Shown here: positions 44,443-52,060 of the stretch, piece by piece
Layout of the letters: each line of letters begins with the position of its first letter
How positions within the stretch are numbered: position 1 is the stretch's first letter
Assembly (NCBI RefSeq): GCF_013367775.1
Contig: NZ_CP055157.1
Span: 558,001-622,000, forward strand
DNA from: Microbulbifer sp. YPW1
Lineage (GTDB): Bacteria; Pseudomonadota; Gammaproteobacteria; Pseudomonadales; Cellvibrionaceae
Reading direction: 5' to 3'
DNA: 64,000 nt
The notes under the pieces: model-generated
The model's database searches: none
What the model saw: the letters and a program-made list of their open reading frames with translations, nothing else
What the model was told of the DNA's origin: nothing
Position numbers and translations under genes: made by a program

Positions 44443-44864
44443 AGATTCGCTCTTCAATTTAACTACGCTTAAAAGTGGCAAATGAATGGATTTAGCTCCA
44501 ACCGAACGGGTAAAGATTGTTCCTATATACGCCGGATTTGAGAAGAATATTTCCAAAAAACATAAAAATAGAAAGTCAGGCACAAAGCCTTCTTAAAAAA
44601 TCGATTTTTAAGACAAAAAATTATGGGAAGACTGTCATCTTATTTGGCCGCCACCCCAAAAATCCCTACTACACTCCATACAAATTTCTCAAGGACTGAG
44701 ATTTTTCACTTAAACGGGTCAGCGCAAATTCCTCCAAACGGGCAAAACAACAAATCGCCCACGCCAAGAAGTAAAAACGGGGAATCTTAGGGGTCATTCA
44801 ACCGTCGCGTCCCGCGAGGACTATCTCGTCCTGAGAAGGTTATGGGTCAATTATGGGGTAATCT
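44443..44864. other. AT-rich divergent promoter region, exporter versus csgD
   Basis: No gene is credible here. The left 250 bp are A/T-rich. Close to csgD there is an AGGAC/GTCCT hairpin (about 44817-44833). The region must hold the csgD promoter and that of the ABC exporter operon. No obvious known operator could be named. Confidence 0.5.
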
Positions 44865-45458
44865 ATGCCGTTTCTCTTTTTGAGCGATACCGGCCTTCAC
44901 GGGGACTTGATGTTCTCTCTCATCTCGGAATCACTGCCTTTCAACTGGGAAAAATCGGATTTTGGAAAACAGAAGCACTGCCTGAAGACCTACGACGCCA
45001 TTGTCGTGAATTGTTTCGCGCTAACGTCTAAATCGACACCCAGTGCAGAATTCAATTACCTGAAAGGCATTGATCACTCACGGGTATTGCTGATCAACGT
45101 GCCCAATGACCTGCCCGCGCACATCACTACACCACTGGAAGAGCGAAAATTTACCTTCCTTTGCGACAGCCGTACCGGGCAACAGGAGCTGATCCGCAAG
45201 CTTACATCGGGGTTGCAGAACCCGCGATCACAGGCAGAGGGTGATTCACGCTCCAGACTGCTCCTGACCAAGCGCGAACAGCAGATTCTGACGCAGCTTA
45301 CCACCGGTGAGCCTAACAGCATAATCGCCTCGCGCCTGCATCTGAGCGAGCACACCGTAAAAAATCACATGTACAACATCTTCCGAAAAATCGGGGTGAA
45401 GAATCGCCTGCAGGCCAGCAATTGGGCAAAGCTCAATCTGCAGATGGAAAAAATATGA
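44865..45458 (+). CDS. csgD: LuxR-type transcriptional regulator CsgD
   Basis: CsgD activates curli genes and biofilm matrix production in enterobacteria. The 197-residue protein has an N-terminal receiver-like domain without clear phosphoacceptor features. The C-terminal LuxR helix-turn-helix (LLTKREQQILTQLTTGEPNSIIASRLHLSEHTVKNHMYNIFRKIGVKNRLQASNWAKLNL) follows E. coli CsgD closely, including KNR.QA..WA..NL. It is first in csgD-csgE-csgF-csgG, overlapping csgE by 4 nt. All curlin genes downstream are on the same strand, unlike the divergent E. coli arrangement. Confidence 0.92.
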   Translation: MPFLFLSDTGLHGDLMFSLISESLPFNWEKSDFGKQKHCLKTYDAIVVNCFALTSKSTPSAEFNYLKGIDHSRVLLINVPNDLPAHITTPLEERKFTFLCDSRTGQQELIRKLTSGLQNPRSQAEGDSRSRLLLTKREQQILTQLTTGEPNSIIASRLHLSEHTVKNHMYNIFRKIGVKNRLQASNWAKLNLQMEKI

Positions 45459-45946
45459 AACCCGCAAGCGCCTCGCGGCATACATTGCTTCCCGCTTCGC
45501 TGCTCTGTGCGCTGCTGGCAGTAAACCTCGCGCTGCCAGCAGAGAGTATCGCGCAGCAGGAGGATAGTGGTGCGCTGGAAGATACCGCGCCTTCGACTGA
45601 CGACGACGCTGCGATCGAGGACGAAATCAGTGGTTTTAACATCGACCAGACCATCACCCGTACCGGGCATGACTTTGCGCGCTTTATGAGCGAGTACCGC
45701 AACCTGAATTACCCGGACAGCGACTACAACCTGACTATCCAGGAAAGGCCCTCTGCCCGCTGGGGCAACCTGATCTGGATCACCTACAACAACAAAACCG
45801 TGTTCCGGCGGTTTATCAGCCCCAGCACCAACAATATCCGAGCGCTGGCGGAAGAAGCATCCCAGATGATTCATGAAATGGTGCTTCAGGAAAAAATCCG
45901 CGCAGCCTTCACCGACCACTTCGACTTAGGCAAGGATGAACTCTGA
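45455..45946 (+). CDS. csgE: Curli secretion specificity factor CsgE
   Basis: CsgE caps the CsgG pore in the periplasm and delivers curlin subunits. The 163-residue protein has a signal peptide, an acidic low-complexity stretch after it, and the CsgE core ITRTGHDFARFMSEY..NLTIQERPSARWGNLIWITYNNKTVF (E. coli IGHDFYRAF..NLTINERPSARWG). It starts with ATG inside the end of csgD (ATGA overlap) and shares one base with csgF, so csgDEF are coupled. The acidic extension of about 30 residues is longer than in E. coli. Confidence 0.95.
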   Translation: MKPASASRHTLLPASLLCALLAVNLALPAESIAQQEDSGALEDTAPSTDDDAAIEDEISGFNIDQTITRTGHDFARFMSEYRNLNYPDSDYNLTIQERPSARWGNLIWITYNNKTVFRRFISPSTNNIRALAEEASQMIHEMVLQEKIRAAFTDHFDLGKDEL

Positions 45947-46365
45947 TGGCAAACAATAAAGCAGCGCACCTGCTACTCGCCCCCTGTATCGCGCTATCCA
46001 GCAGCTTGGCACTGGGGACGGAGCTGGTATACGAGCCTCGCAACCCGAACTTTGGTGGCAACCCATTGAACGGAAGTTATCTATTACAGAATGCCCAATC
46101 CCAGGACGATCACGAGGACCCAAACAATCCCGCAGACCTGTATCAACAACCCAGCGCACTGGACCGATTTACCGACTCTCTGGAGACACGTCTGCTTAAC
46201 CAGCTTCTTACTGACGTGGGTAACGGCAATAGCGGCGAACTGATCACCGATGATTTTATCGTCCAGATTGTTGATAACGACGGCGTGTTGACCGTGTTGA
46301 TTACCGATCGCGCCACGGGTGATAAAAGTGAAATCATCGTGAGTGGTCTCAACCCCACCAACTGA
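45946..46365 (+). CDS. csgF: Curli nucleation-coupling factor CsgF
   Basis: CsgF binds the outer face of the CsgG pore and helps place the nucleator. The 139 residues begin with a signal peptide; the mature start TELVYEPRNPNFGGNPLNGSYLLQNAQSQ is the strongly conserved CsgF pore-inserting segment. The C-terminal region (DDFIVQIVDNDGVLTVLITDRATGDKSEIIV) is also typical. Its ATG overlaps the csgE stop by one base (TGATG). Confidence 0.95.
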   Translation: MANNKAAHLLLAPCIALSSSLALGTELVYEPRNPNFGGNPLNGSYLLQNAQSQDDHEDPNNPADLYQQPSALDRFTDSLETRLLNQLLTDVGNGNSGELITDDFIVQIVDNDGVLTVLITDRATGDKSEIIVSGLNPTN

Positions 46366-46491
46366 TCCATTAAAACTCGAACAACCGACATCAAAATACA
46401 CACAGGATATAAAGCCATCAGATCCCTATAGATGCACCCTGGACTGATCCGCAATTCCAAATAATCGCGAATAATACTGGAGACTAGCGTG

Positions 46492-47355
46492 ATGTTTACT
46501 AGAGGTTCCAAACTCGTCACCGCCCTTACATTTATTGTTGCAATCAGTGGCTGTACTGCCGTCAAGGAAACCGGCGACGCCCTGTTTGGACCAGGGCGAG
46601 AAGAGGCCAAGCTGACTCCGCGAAACGCGACCTATCGCGACCTGCTCAACTTGCCGCAACCCAAGGGCAAAATACTTGCGGCGGTGTATAACTTTCGCGA
46701 CCAGACAGGCCAGTACAAGCCAGCGCCTTCCAGCAGTTTCTCCACTGCCGTTACCCAGGGTGCTGCGTCGATGCTGATGAATGTACTGAATGAATCAGGG
46801 TGGTTTATCCCACTGGAGCGCGAGGGCCTGCAAAACCTGCTGACGGAGCGCAAGATCGTACGCGCGGCTCTGGCCAAACCCAACGCACCGGAGAACAACC
46901 CGATGCTGCCCTCACTGGTCGCTGCAAATATCCTGCTGGAAGGCGGCATCGTTGCCTATGACACCAACATTCGCACCGGCGGCGCCGGCGCGCGTTACTT
47001 TGGTATCGGTGCCGATGAACAGTACCGGGTAGACCAGATTACCGTGAACCTGCGCGCCGTGGATATCCGATCCGGTCGTGTTTTGCATTCTGTGCTCACG
47101 TCGAAAACCGTCTATTCGAAGGCGATCAGTGCAGATGTATTCCGCTACGTGAAATTCAAGCGGTTGCTGGAAATAGAGCTCGGCACTACCACCAACGAGC
47201 CCGCCCAGCTTGCCATGTTATCCGCCATGGAATCAGCAGTAATCCATCTCATCAGCCAGGGAATCATCAGTAATTCCTGGGCGCTGGATAACCCGGACGA
47301 TATCAATAACCCGGTGTTGCAGTATTACCTGAATGAAAGTACCGCCGTCCTTTAA
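46492..47355 (+). CDS. csgG: Curli export pore lipoprotein CsgG
   Basis: CsgG is the nonameric outer-membrane pore for curlin export. The 287-residue protein has lipobox AISGC and typical motifs: KILAAVYNFRDQTGQYKPAPSSSFSTAVTQGAASMLMNVLNESGWFIPLEREGLQNLLTERKI, GGIVAYDTNIRTGGAGARYFGIGADEQYRVDQITVNLRAVD and SGRVLHSVLTSKTVYS. GGAG at 46479-46482 suits the ATG at 46492; a GTG one codon earlier is possible. It follows csgF by about 125 bp and lies 57 bp before the first curlin-repeat gene. Confidence 0.97.
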   Translation: MFTRGSKLVTALTFIVAISGCTAVKETGDALFGPGREEAKLTPRNATYRDLLNLPQPKGKILAAVYNFRDQTGQYKPAPSSSFSTAVTQGAASMLMNVLNESGWFIPLEREGLQNLLTERKIVRAALAKPNAPENNPMLPSLVAANILLEGGIVAYDTNIRTGGAGARYFGIGADEQYRVDQITVNLRAVDIRSGRVLHSVLTSKTVYSKAISADVFRYVKFKRLLEIELGTTTNEPAQLAMLSAMESAVIHLISQGIISNSWALDNPDDINNPVLQYYLNESTAVL

Positions 47356-47412
47356 GGCGGTAGAAACTCCCGCTAGAAAAACGCGCGAATAAGCAAGCAT
47401 TGAGATTTACCC

Positions 47413-47967
47413 ATGGACAAGAATCCCGCCCAGTCCGGATTGTGGATATTCCCGATCGCCTTGGCGACCGTATTTTCTACCTCCTATACGGCCATCGCAC
47501 AGGAAGTCAATGGCAGTTCCAGCGAGCTTTCAGGTATCAGCGAGCTTGACGCGCCTTTCGGATTTTCGACGGCCAACATGGCGAACATTTACCAGGAAGG
47601 TAATTTCAACCATGTTTCGGCACAGCAGCTGGGGACGGTAAATTTTCTCTCAATACAACAGGTGGGCTTCAAGAACCTGTTGATCACTAACCAGGTTGGT
47701 GAGGGCAATAGCACCATTGCCACGCAAACGGGAGAAAGCAATATCGCTGCGCTACTGCAGGCCGGTTACGAAAACATTATTTTGCTGGAACAGATTGGTT
47801 ATGCCCACAAAGCGGGGATCACCCAATACGGCGTGCGCAATTCGGCGAAAGTGGAACAGATCGGGTTATCTCACAACGTGACCATCAACCAGCGGGGCAA
47901 CGGATTGAGTACCGCAGTCACCCAAACCGGGGTTTCCATGACCACCACTATCAATCAATACGATTAA
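47413..47967 (+). CDS. Curlin-repeat protein, CsgB-like (candidate nucleator)
   Basis: A 184-residue secreted protein with a signal peptide and a short leader (EVNGSSSELSGISELDAPFGF) before about five to six imperfect curlin repeats built on Q-x-G-x-x-N-x(5)-Q, for example YQEGNFNHVSAQQLGTVN and NQVGEGNSTIATQTGESN. The repeats are irregular and carry charged residues, as in CsgB. Its place right after csgG and its short length suggest a nucleator; this is an inference. A weak ribosome site (GAG) precedes the ATG at 47413. Confidence 0.82.
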   Translation: MDKNPAQSGLWIFPIALATVFSTSYTAIAQEVNGSSSELSGISELDAPFGFSTANMANIYQEGNFNHVSAQQLGTVNFLSIQQVGFKNLLITNQVGEGNSTIATQTGESNIAALLQAGYENIILLEQIGYAHKAGITQYGVRNSAKVEQIGLSHNVTINQRGNGLSTAVTQTGVSMTTTINQYD

Positions 47968-48019
47968 CGGCAAGACATCCGCCGGGGCTCGCCCCGATCG
48001 GCTCGCTACAGAGGTAAAC

Positions 48020-48943
48020 ATGCCAGCTCTCGAGCTATCAGACGCGTATTCCATCAAGCCTTTTCGCACCGGAATGGCGATCATGATGCTATTCACTTGC
48101 CAGTGCATCACTGCCGAGGAAAATACCGTTTATCAGTACCAGGAGGGCCTGGAAAACTTCGCTATCTCCCAGCAACAGTTTGAAGCAACCAAAGAAAACA
48201 CCTTTGAACAGGATCAGGAAGGCACCCAGAACAGCGCGTATGGCGAACAGAAACAGGAAAGCGATAGCAGTATTCGGCAGAAGCAGGATGGCGCGTTTAA
48301 CGACTCCCATGTTCAGCAGCAATATGGCAGCAACAACGATATTCACAACGTGCAGGTTGGCGCAGAAAATAGCGCCACCACACTTCAGTCGGTTACCCAT
48401 CAAAACCGCGCCCTGACCCGGCAAGTGGGCTTTGGCAACGAAGCCAGCATCACCCAATTGAGCGGTAACTTCAACGACGCCCGCATACACCAGGGCGGAA
48501 TTGCCAACCGGGCCGACACGTCTCAGGACAGCGGGTTCTACGTAAAAAGTCACACGGAACAACAGGGAAACGATAATAACGCGGCTGTGTCTCAAACCGG
48601 CGTGGGGCACTTTTCTGTCATCGCGCAGGAAGGCGCATTTAACCGGGGGTTGGTTCAGCAATCGGGTGCGCAACAGGAAGCGGACATATTGCAGAACGGT
48701 TTGGCAAACCAGTCCATCCTGCTACAGGAGGATGATTACAACCAGGCCAGCACTAACCAGAGTGGCAACTTCAATCAAGTAGTGATTCAACAAAATGGCG
48801 TCTTTGGTCTGGGCGGCAGCCATCAATCGGTTGTGAGCCAGGTTGGTTCGTTCAACGCTACCGCGATCTCACAAACCGGCACCTCCTCCAATGCGACGGT
48901 TACCCAGTTCGGCAATGGTAATTCCGTGTCACTTTCTCACTGA
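48020..48943 (+). CDS. Gln-rich divergent curlin-repeat protein
   Basis: A 307-residue secreted protein with a signal peptide (hydrophobic GMAIMMLFTCQCITA after a basic start; GAGG 5 nt before the ATG). The mature part is almost entirely curlin-like units but unusually rich in Gln, Asn, Asp and Glu: QYQEGLENFAISQQQ, EQDQEGTQNSAYGEQKQE, QGGIANRADTSQD, NQSGNFNQVVIQQNG. Spacing is near 22 residues with the Q..G..N..Q pattern kept. It could be a second fibre subunit or a gatekeeper. I know of no named E. coli counterpart. Confidence 0.8.
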   Translation: MPALELSDAYSIKPFRTGMAIMMLFTCQCITAEENTVYQYQEGLENFAISQQQFEATKENTFEQDQEGTQNSAYGEQKQESDSSIRQKQDGAFNDSHVQQQYGSNNDIHNVQVGAENSATTLQSVTHQNRALTRQVGFGNEASITQLSGNFNDARIHQGGIANRADTSQDSGFYVKSHTEQQGNDNNAAVSQTGVGHFSVIAQEGAFNRGLVQQSGAQQEADILQNGLANQSILLQEDDYNQASTNQSGNFNQVVIQQNGVFGLGGSHQSVVSQVGSFNATAISQTGTSSNATVTQFGNGNSVSLSH

Positions 48944-49228
48944 TAACTCCATTTGTGGATCTGGATGAAACCTTGCATCCGCTTGCCTCCATTTTCCTCC
49001 CACGGCATCCCCATCTTCGTATAAAAAGCTTTCGACGACACCACTCTGTTATTCGGTTATGAATACGGGTTTTCCAGAGCTTTTCCTGATTAAAAAATGT
49101 ACTTTCTTCCTAGTTTTTTATGACTTCCCTCCTATAGCGTCCCCCCTATCCAGCAGCAACACTCAATAACAAGATGATCAACTTTTAACCTTATTGATCA
49201 TTTTTCAGCTCTCAACGACGAGAGCCCG
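48944..49228. other. Intergenic gap in the curlin cluster
   Basis: AT-rich relative to its flanks. A small GGATG/CATCC hairpin lies near 48962-48979. No gene, terminator with T-run or clear promoter could be assigned, but a separate promoter for the downstream curlin genes could sit here. Confidence 0.4.
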
Positions 49229-49420
49229 GTGTCGGAGCAACCCCTTTCACTTACTGCTGACATTCGCCAGATCAACGATCGAATGTATCAGTGGACCGTC
49301 AATCTCAGGGGGAGCCCCGACTACGACACAAACTTGGGAATGGAGTCCATCACAGGCGGGCGTACAACGCCAACCACCGACTTCTCCCCCCCAGTTATGG
49401 TGCATTCAAGCGTGCCATAA
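49229..49420 (+). CDS. Small ORF before the CsgA-like gene, function unknown
   Basis: A 63-codon frame from GTG (49229, with GAGAG just upstream) reads VSEQPLSLTADIRQINDRMYQW then TVNLRGSPDYDTNLGMESIT and ends HSSVP. The alternating pattern SLTADIRQINDRMYQWTVNLRG suggests two beta-strands. It occupies the place where small chaperones CsgC/CsgH occur in other curli loci, but it lacks a signal peptide and is too short for those proteins. It could be a truncated remnant or noncoding. Confidence 0.35.
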   Translation: MSEQPLSLTADIRQINDRMYQWTVNLRGSPDYDTNLGMESITGGRTTPTTDFSPPVMVHSSVP

Positions 49421-49476
49421 ATAATCAGCACCCCCGGGGCTGGTTGTACTTAACGTCCGAAGTAAAGGAGCAACTC

Positions 49477-50352
49477 ATGAAGACGTTTTCCCCTATCGCT
49501 GCTGCCATCCTACTGGCTGTAAGTGGTTCTGCTTTTGCCGCCAACAACACTGCCAACCTGACCCAGATTGGCGTAGGTAACAACGCCACCGCCGACCAGA
49601 CCGGTCCGACTACCGATGACAACCTCATCAATCAGGTTCAGGTAGGCTTCTTCAACAATGCCTACGCAGAGCAAGACGGCGAGAGCAACAGCGTTATCAA
49701 CCAGACTCAGTTTGGTGCGGTAAACAATGCTTACTCTCTGCAAACCGGCGGCGCCTTCAATAGCGCCTCCATCTTCCAGGCCGGCGCAGCGAACGGTGCG
49801 GCCACTATCCAGGCGGCCTCAGCCCTCACCAGCGCGTCCGTTACCCAGGTGGGCTTCCTGAACGGTGCACTGTCTCTACAACTGCTGAGTGCCCTGAGCT
49901 CAACTGACATTACTCAAGTTGGTATTGCCAACACCGCATCTGCTGTACAGGTGCTGAGCCTGCTGTCTTCCTCTGATATCTTCCAGTTCGGTATCGCGAA
50001 CAACGCGGACTCCTTCCAGGTTGGTATCCTGAACTCTTCCAGCATGACTCAGCTCGGTGTAGGCAACGATGCGGACACCCGTCAGATCGGCTTGCTGAAT
50101 GATGCGGACATCCTGCAAGTTGGCCTTGGTAACGAAGCAGACGTATCTCAGCTGGGCCTGGGCAACTCCGGCAGCACTACACAGGTAGGTCTGTTCAACG
50201 ACAGCTACATCGGCCAGATTGGTATTGGCCTGACTGCCACCACCGTTCAGCTGGGTGGCTTCAACAACGTACTCGTGGGCCAGATTGGCCTGGGTGATAC
50301 CGCGACCTCCCTGCAGGTTGGTTTCGGTAACAACGGCTTGATCCTGCAGTAA
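49477..50352 (+). CDS. Curlin-repeat protein, CsgA-like (candidate major subunit)
   Basis: A 291-residue amyloid subunit candidate. The signal peptide ends at SGSAFA. The mature start ANNTANLTQIGVGNNATADQTG is close to the next gene's (DNNTAILIQTGNGNNAVIDQTG). About eleven regular ~22-residue repeats follow (for example QLGVGNDADTRQIGLLNDAD, LQVGLGNEADVSQLGLGNSG). Three central units replace GxGN with hydrophobic LLSALSS-like strings. ATG at 49477 has AAAGGAG at 49464-49470. Strong ribosome site, regular repeats and a following terminator fit a highly expressed major subunit. Confidence 0.87.
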   Translation: MKTFSPIAAAILLAVSGSAFAANNTANLTQIGVGNNATADQTGPTTDDNLINQVQVGFFNNAYAEQDGESNSVINQTQFGAVNNAYSLQTGGAFNSASIFQAGAANGAATIQAASALTSASVTQVGFLNGALSLQLLSALSSTDITQVGIANTASAVQVLSLLSSSDIFQFGIANNADSFQVGILNSSSMTQLGVGNDADTRQIGLLNDADILQVGLGNEADVSQLGLGNSGSTTQVGLFNDSYIGQIGIGLTATTVQLGGFNNVLVGQIGLGDTATSLQVGFGNNGLILQ

Positions 50353-50370
50353 TCCTGCGATCGCGCTTTA

Positions 50371-50406
50371 AGAAATGGGCAGCCTACCCGGCTGCCCATT
50401 TCTTTC
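50371..50406 (+). terminator. Terminator between the two CsgA-like genes
   Basis: AGAAATGGGCAGCC pairs with GGCTGCCCATTTCT (14 bp), followed by TTCC. Long enough to act as a partial terminator or mRNA-stabilising hairpin, which would set unequal expression of the two curlin genes. Confidence 0.8.
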
Positions 50407-50475
50407 CTCGATTTAAACGTCAGCAATTCACTAATTTCAAAATTCCTTTCGTAGTTTTGGAGTGAAGGAGTTAAC

Positions 50476-51360
50476 GTGAAATCTCTCATTCCTGGTCTCA
50501 TACCTGCAAGTGCAGCAGCGCTACTCGCATTCAGTTGTGCCACGTGGGCTGACAACAACACAGCGATCCTTATCCAAACCGGTAACGGCAACAACGCCGT
50601 CATAGACCAGACCGGTATGGAGGGAAGTTTTATCGTCAAGATTCAGCAGGGTGCACTCAATGAGAGCAGCACTCAGATTGCATCCTTGGGCGGCAAGATT
50701 CACCACGAGCAGATCGGGCAGTTCAACAATGCGTTTTCCCTGCAGCTCGGGGGAGAAGGTAACACCAGTACCATTTTCCAGCTTGGACAAGGCAACTGGG
50801 CCAGCACTTTCCAGGTGGATACGGTCAATAGTGATGCCATCATTTCCCAAATCGGCGACGGCAATACGGCGAATATTTTGCAGTTTGGCGGCAGCGATAA
50901 CCTTGCGACCATTACACAAGTCGGCAGTTTGCATAACGGCCTGATTGGTCAGTACGGTGCCACCGATTCCGATGCGCATATTCTGCAGTTTGGCACCGCC
51001 CAGGTAGCAACCATTACCCAGACCGGTATCGGCCACTTTTCTACGATTAACCAGAGTGGCATTGCCAACTCCGCGCATACCGTTCAATTCGGCCAGTACA
51101 ACAATTCCGATATTGAACAGAGCGGGATAGGAAACATGGCGTTCGTCTCGCAGACGTCAAGTTACAACACTTCCCTGGTTACCCAGGACGGCGTTGGCAA
51201 CTATGCAATGGTTCTGCAAGAAGGAGTACTGGGTGGAAACTCGGCAATGGTGAACCAGCAGGGTATTCTCAACCAGGCCTACATCAGTCAATCTTCCGCA
51301 TCGAACTCGGCAACGATTTCGCAGATTGGCGTTGGTAATCAGGCAAACGTTCTGCAGTAA
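50476..51360 (+). CDS. Curlin-repeat protein, second CsgA-like subunit
   Basis: A 294-residue secreted curlin-repeat protein. The start is GTG at 50476 with GAAGGAG 5 nt upstream; the signal peptide ends around CATWA. About eleven repeats follow, less regular than in the previous gene, such as QIGQFNNAFSLQLGGEGNTSTIFQLGQGN and QTGIGHFSTINQSGIANSAHTVQFGQYNNSD. It ends ...GVGNQANVLQ, like the other subunit's C-terminal LQ. The shared mature N-terminus suggests duplication followed by divergence. Confidence 0.86.
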   Translation: MKSLIPGLIPASAAALLAFSCATWADNNTAILIQTGNGNNAVIDQTGMEGSFIVKIQQGALNESSTQIASLGGKIHHEQIGQFNNAFSLQLGGEGNTSTIFQLGQGNWASTFQVDTVNSDAIISQIGDGNTANILQFGGSDNLATITQVGSLHNGLIGQYGATDSDAHILQFGTAQVATITQTGIGHFSTINQSGIANSAHTVQFGQYNNSDIEQSGIGNMAFVSQTSSYNTSLVTQDGVGNYAMVLQEGVLGGNSAMVNQQGILNQAYISQSSASNSATISQIGVGNQANVLQ

Positions 51361-51380
51361 TTATTCTCTTGTCAAAATAA

Positions 51381-51408
51381 AAAAGGCGGCCAATGGCCGC
51401 CTTTTTTT
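51381..51408. terminator. Bidirectional terminator between the curlin cluster and greA
   Basis: AAAAGGCGGCC pairs with GGCCGCCTTTTTTT around AAT. It closes the curli locus on plus and the greA transcript on minus. Confidence 0.95.
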
Positions 51409-51426
51409 GCTAGAGAGCAAGAGAAC

Positions 51427-51903
51427 TCAGATATGTTCTACCGAGTCAATCTCATACTCCACCGCACCGGACGGGGTGTTTACCACCACGATGTCCCCTT
51501 CTTCCTTGCCGATCAGCGCGCGGGCAATGGGAGAGTTGACCGAGATCTTCTTGTTCTTCACGTCGGATTCATCGTCACCCACAATTTTGTAGGTTACTTC
51601 CGATTCATCTTCCATATGGATGATGGTCACGGTTGTACCAAAAATTACCTTACCGGACGGCTCGATGGCTTTGACATCGATGACCTGGGCCAGTGAAAGC
51701 TTGCCTTCGATTTCCTGAATACGTCCTTCGATAAAGCCCTGTTTTTCACGGGCAGCGTGATACTCGGCATTCTCTTTAAGGTCACCGTGTTCACGGGCCT
51801 CGGCAATGGCCTGTACCACTGCCGGGCGCTGTACTTTTTTCAGGTCATCAAGTTCTGTGCGCAGGGCTTCTGCGCCCTCGACAGTCATAGGTACTCGGTT
51901 CAC
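51427..51903 (-). CDS. greA: Transcription elongation factor GreA
   Basis: GreA rescues backtracked RNA polymerase by stimulating transcript cleavage. The 158 residues match E. coli GreA: coiled-coil with the acidic tip [21 protein letters not shown], then IGTTV-like IFGTTVTI and the C-terminal [33 protein letters not shown]. The start is GTG at 51903 ([12 protein letters not shown]) because GGAGG ends 5 nt before it. It lies downstream of carB as usual, but what normally follows (yhbY) is about 46 kb away. Confidence 0.97.
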   Translation of the reverse strand: MNRVPMTVEGAEALRTELDDLKKVQRPAVVQAIAEAREHGDLKENAEYHAAREKQGFIEGRIQEIEGKLSLAQVIDVKAIEPSGKVIFGTTVTIIHMEDESEVTYKIVGDDESDVKNKKISVNSPIARALIGKEEGDIVVVNTPSGAVEYEIDSVEHI

Positions 51904-52060
51904 AGGAACCTCCACAATCTCAGTTTTTTTACGGTAACCCAGGATGAGCCGGAATTACGCGCAACGTTATTTTGCTGTATTTCTTTAACGAAAAAGCTCC
52001 GCCAAACAGCGGAGCTTTTGCAGGTGGCGACACCGGAGTGCCGCCGATATTAACGCTCGA

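Noticed and set aside
44517..44699. A 60-codon frame in the csgD upstream region
   Set aside because: Lys/Ile/Phe-rich from A/T-rich DNA, no ribosome site, no family.
47413..51360. Regular DNA repeats that could suggest a CRISPR array or tandem satellite
   Set aside because: The periodicity comes from curlin protein repeats of about 66 bp in open frames; the DNA copies are not identical and have no spacer structure.
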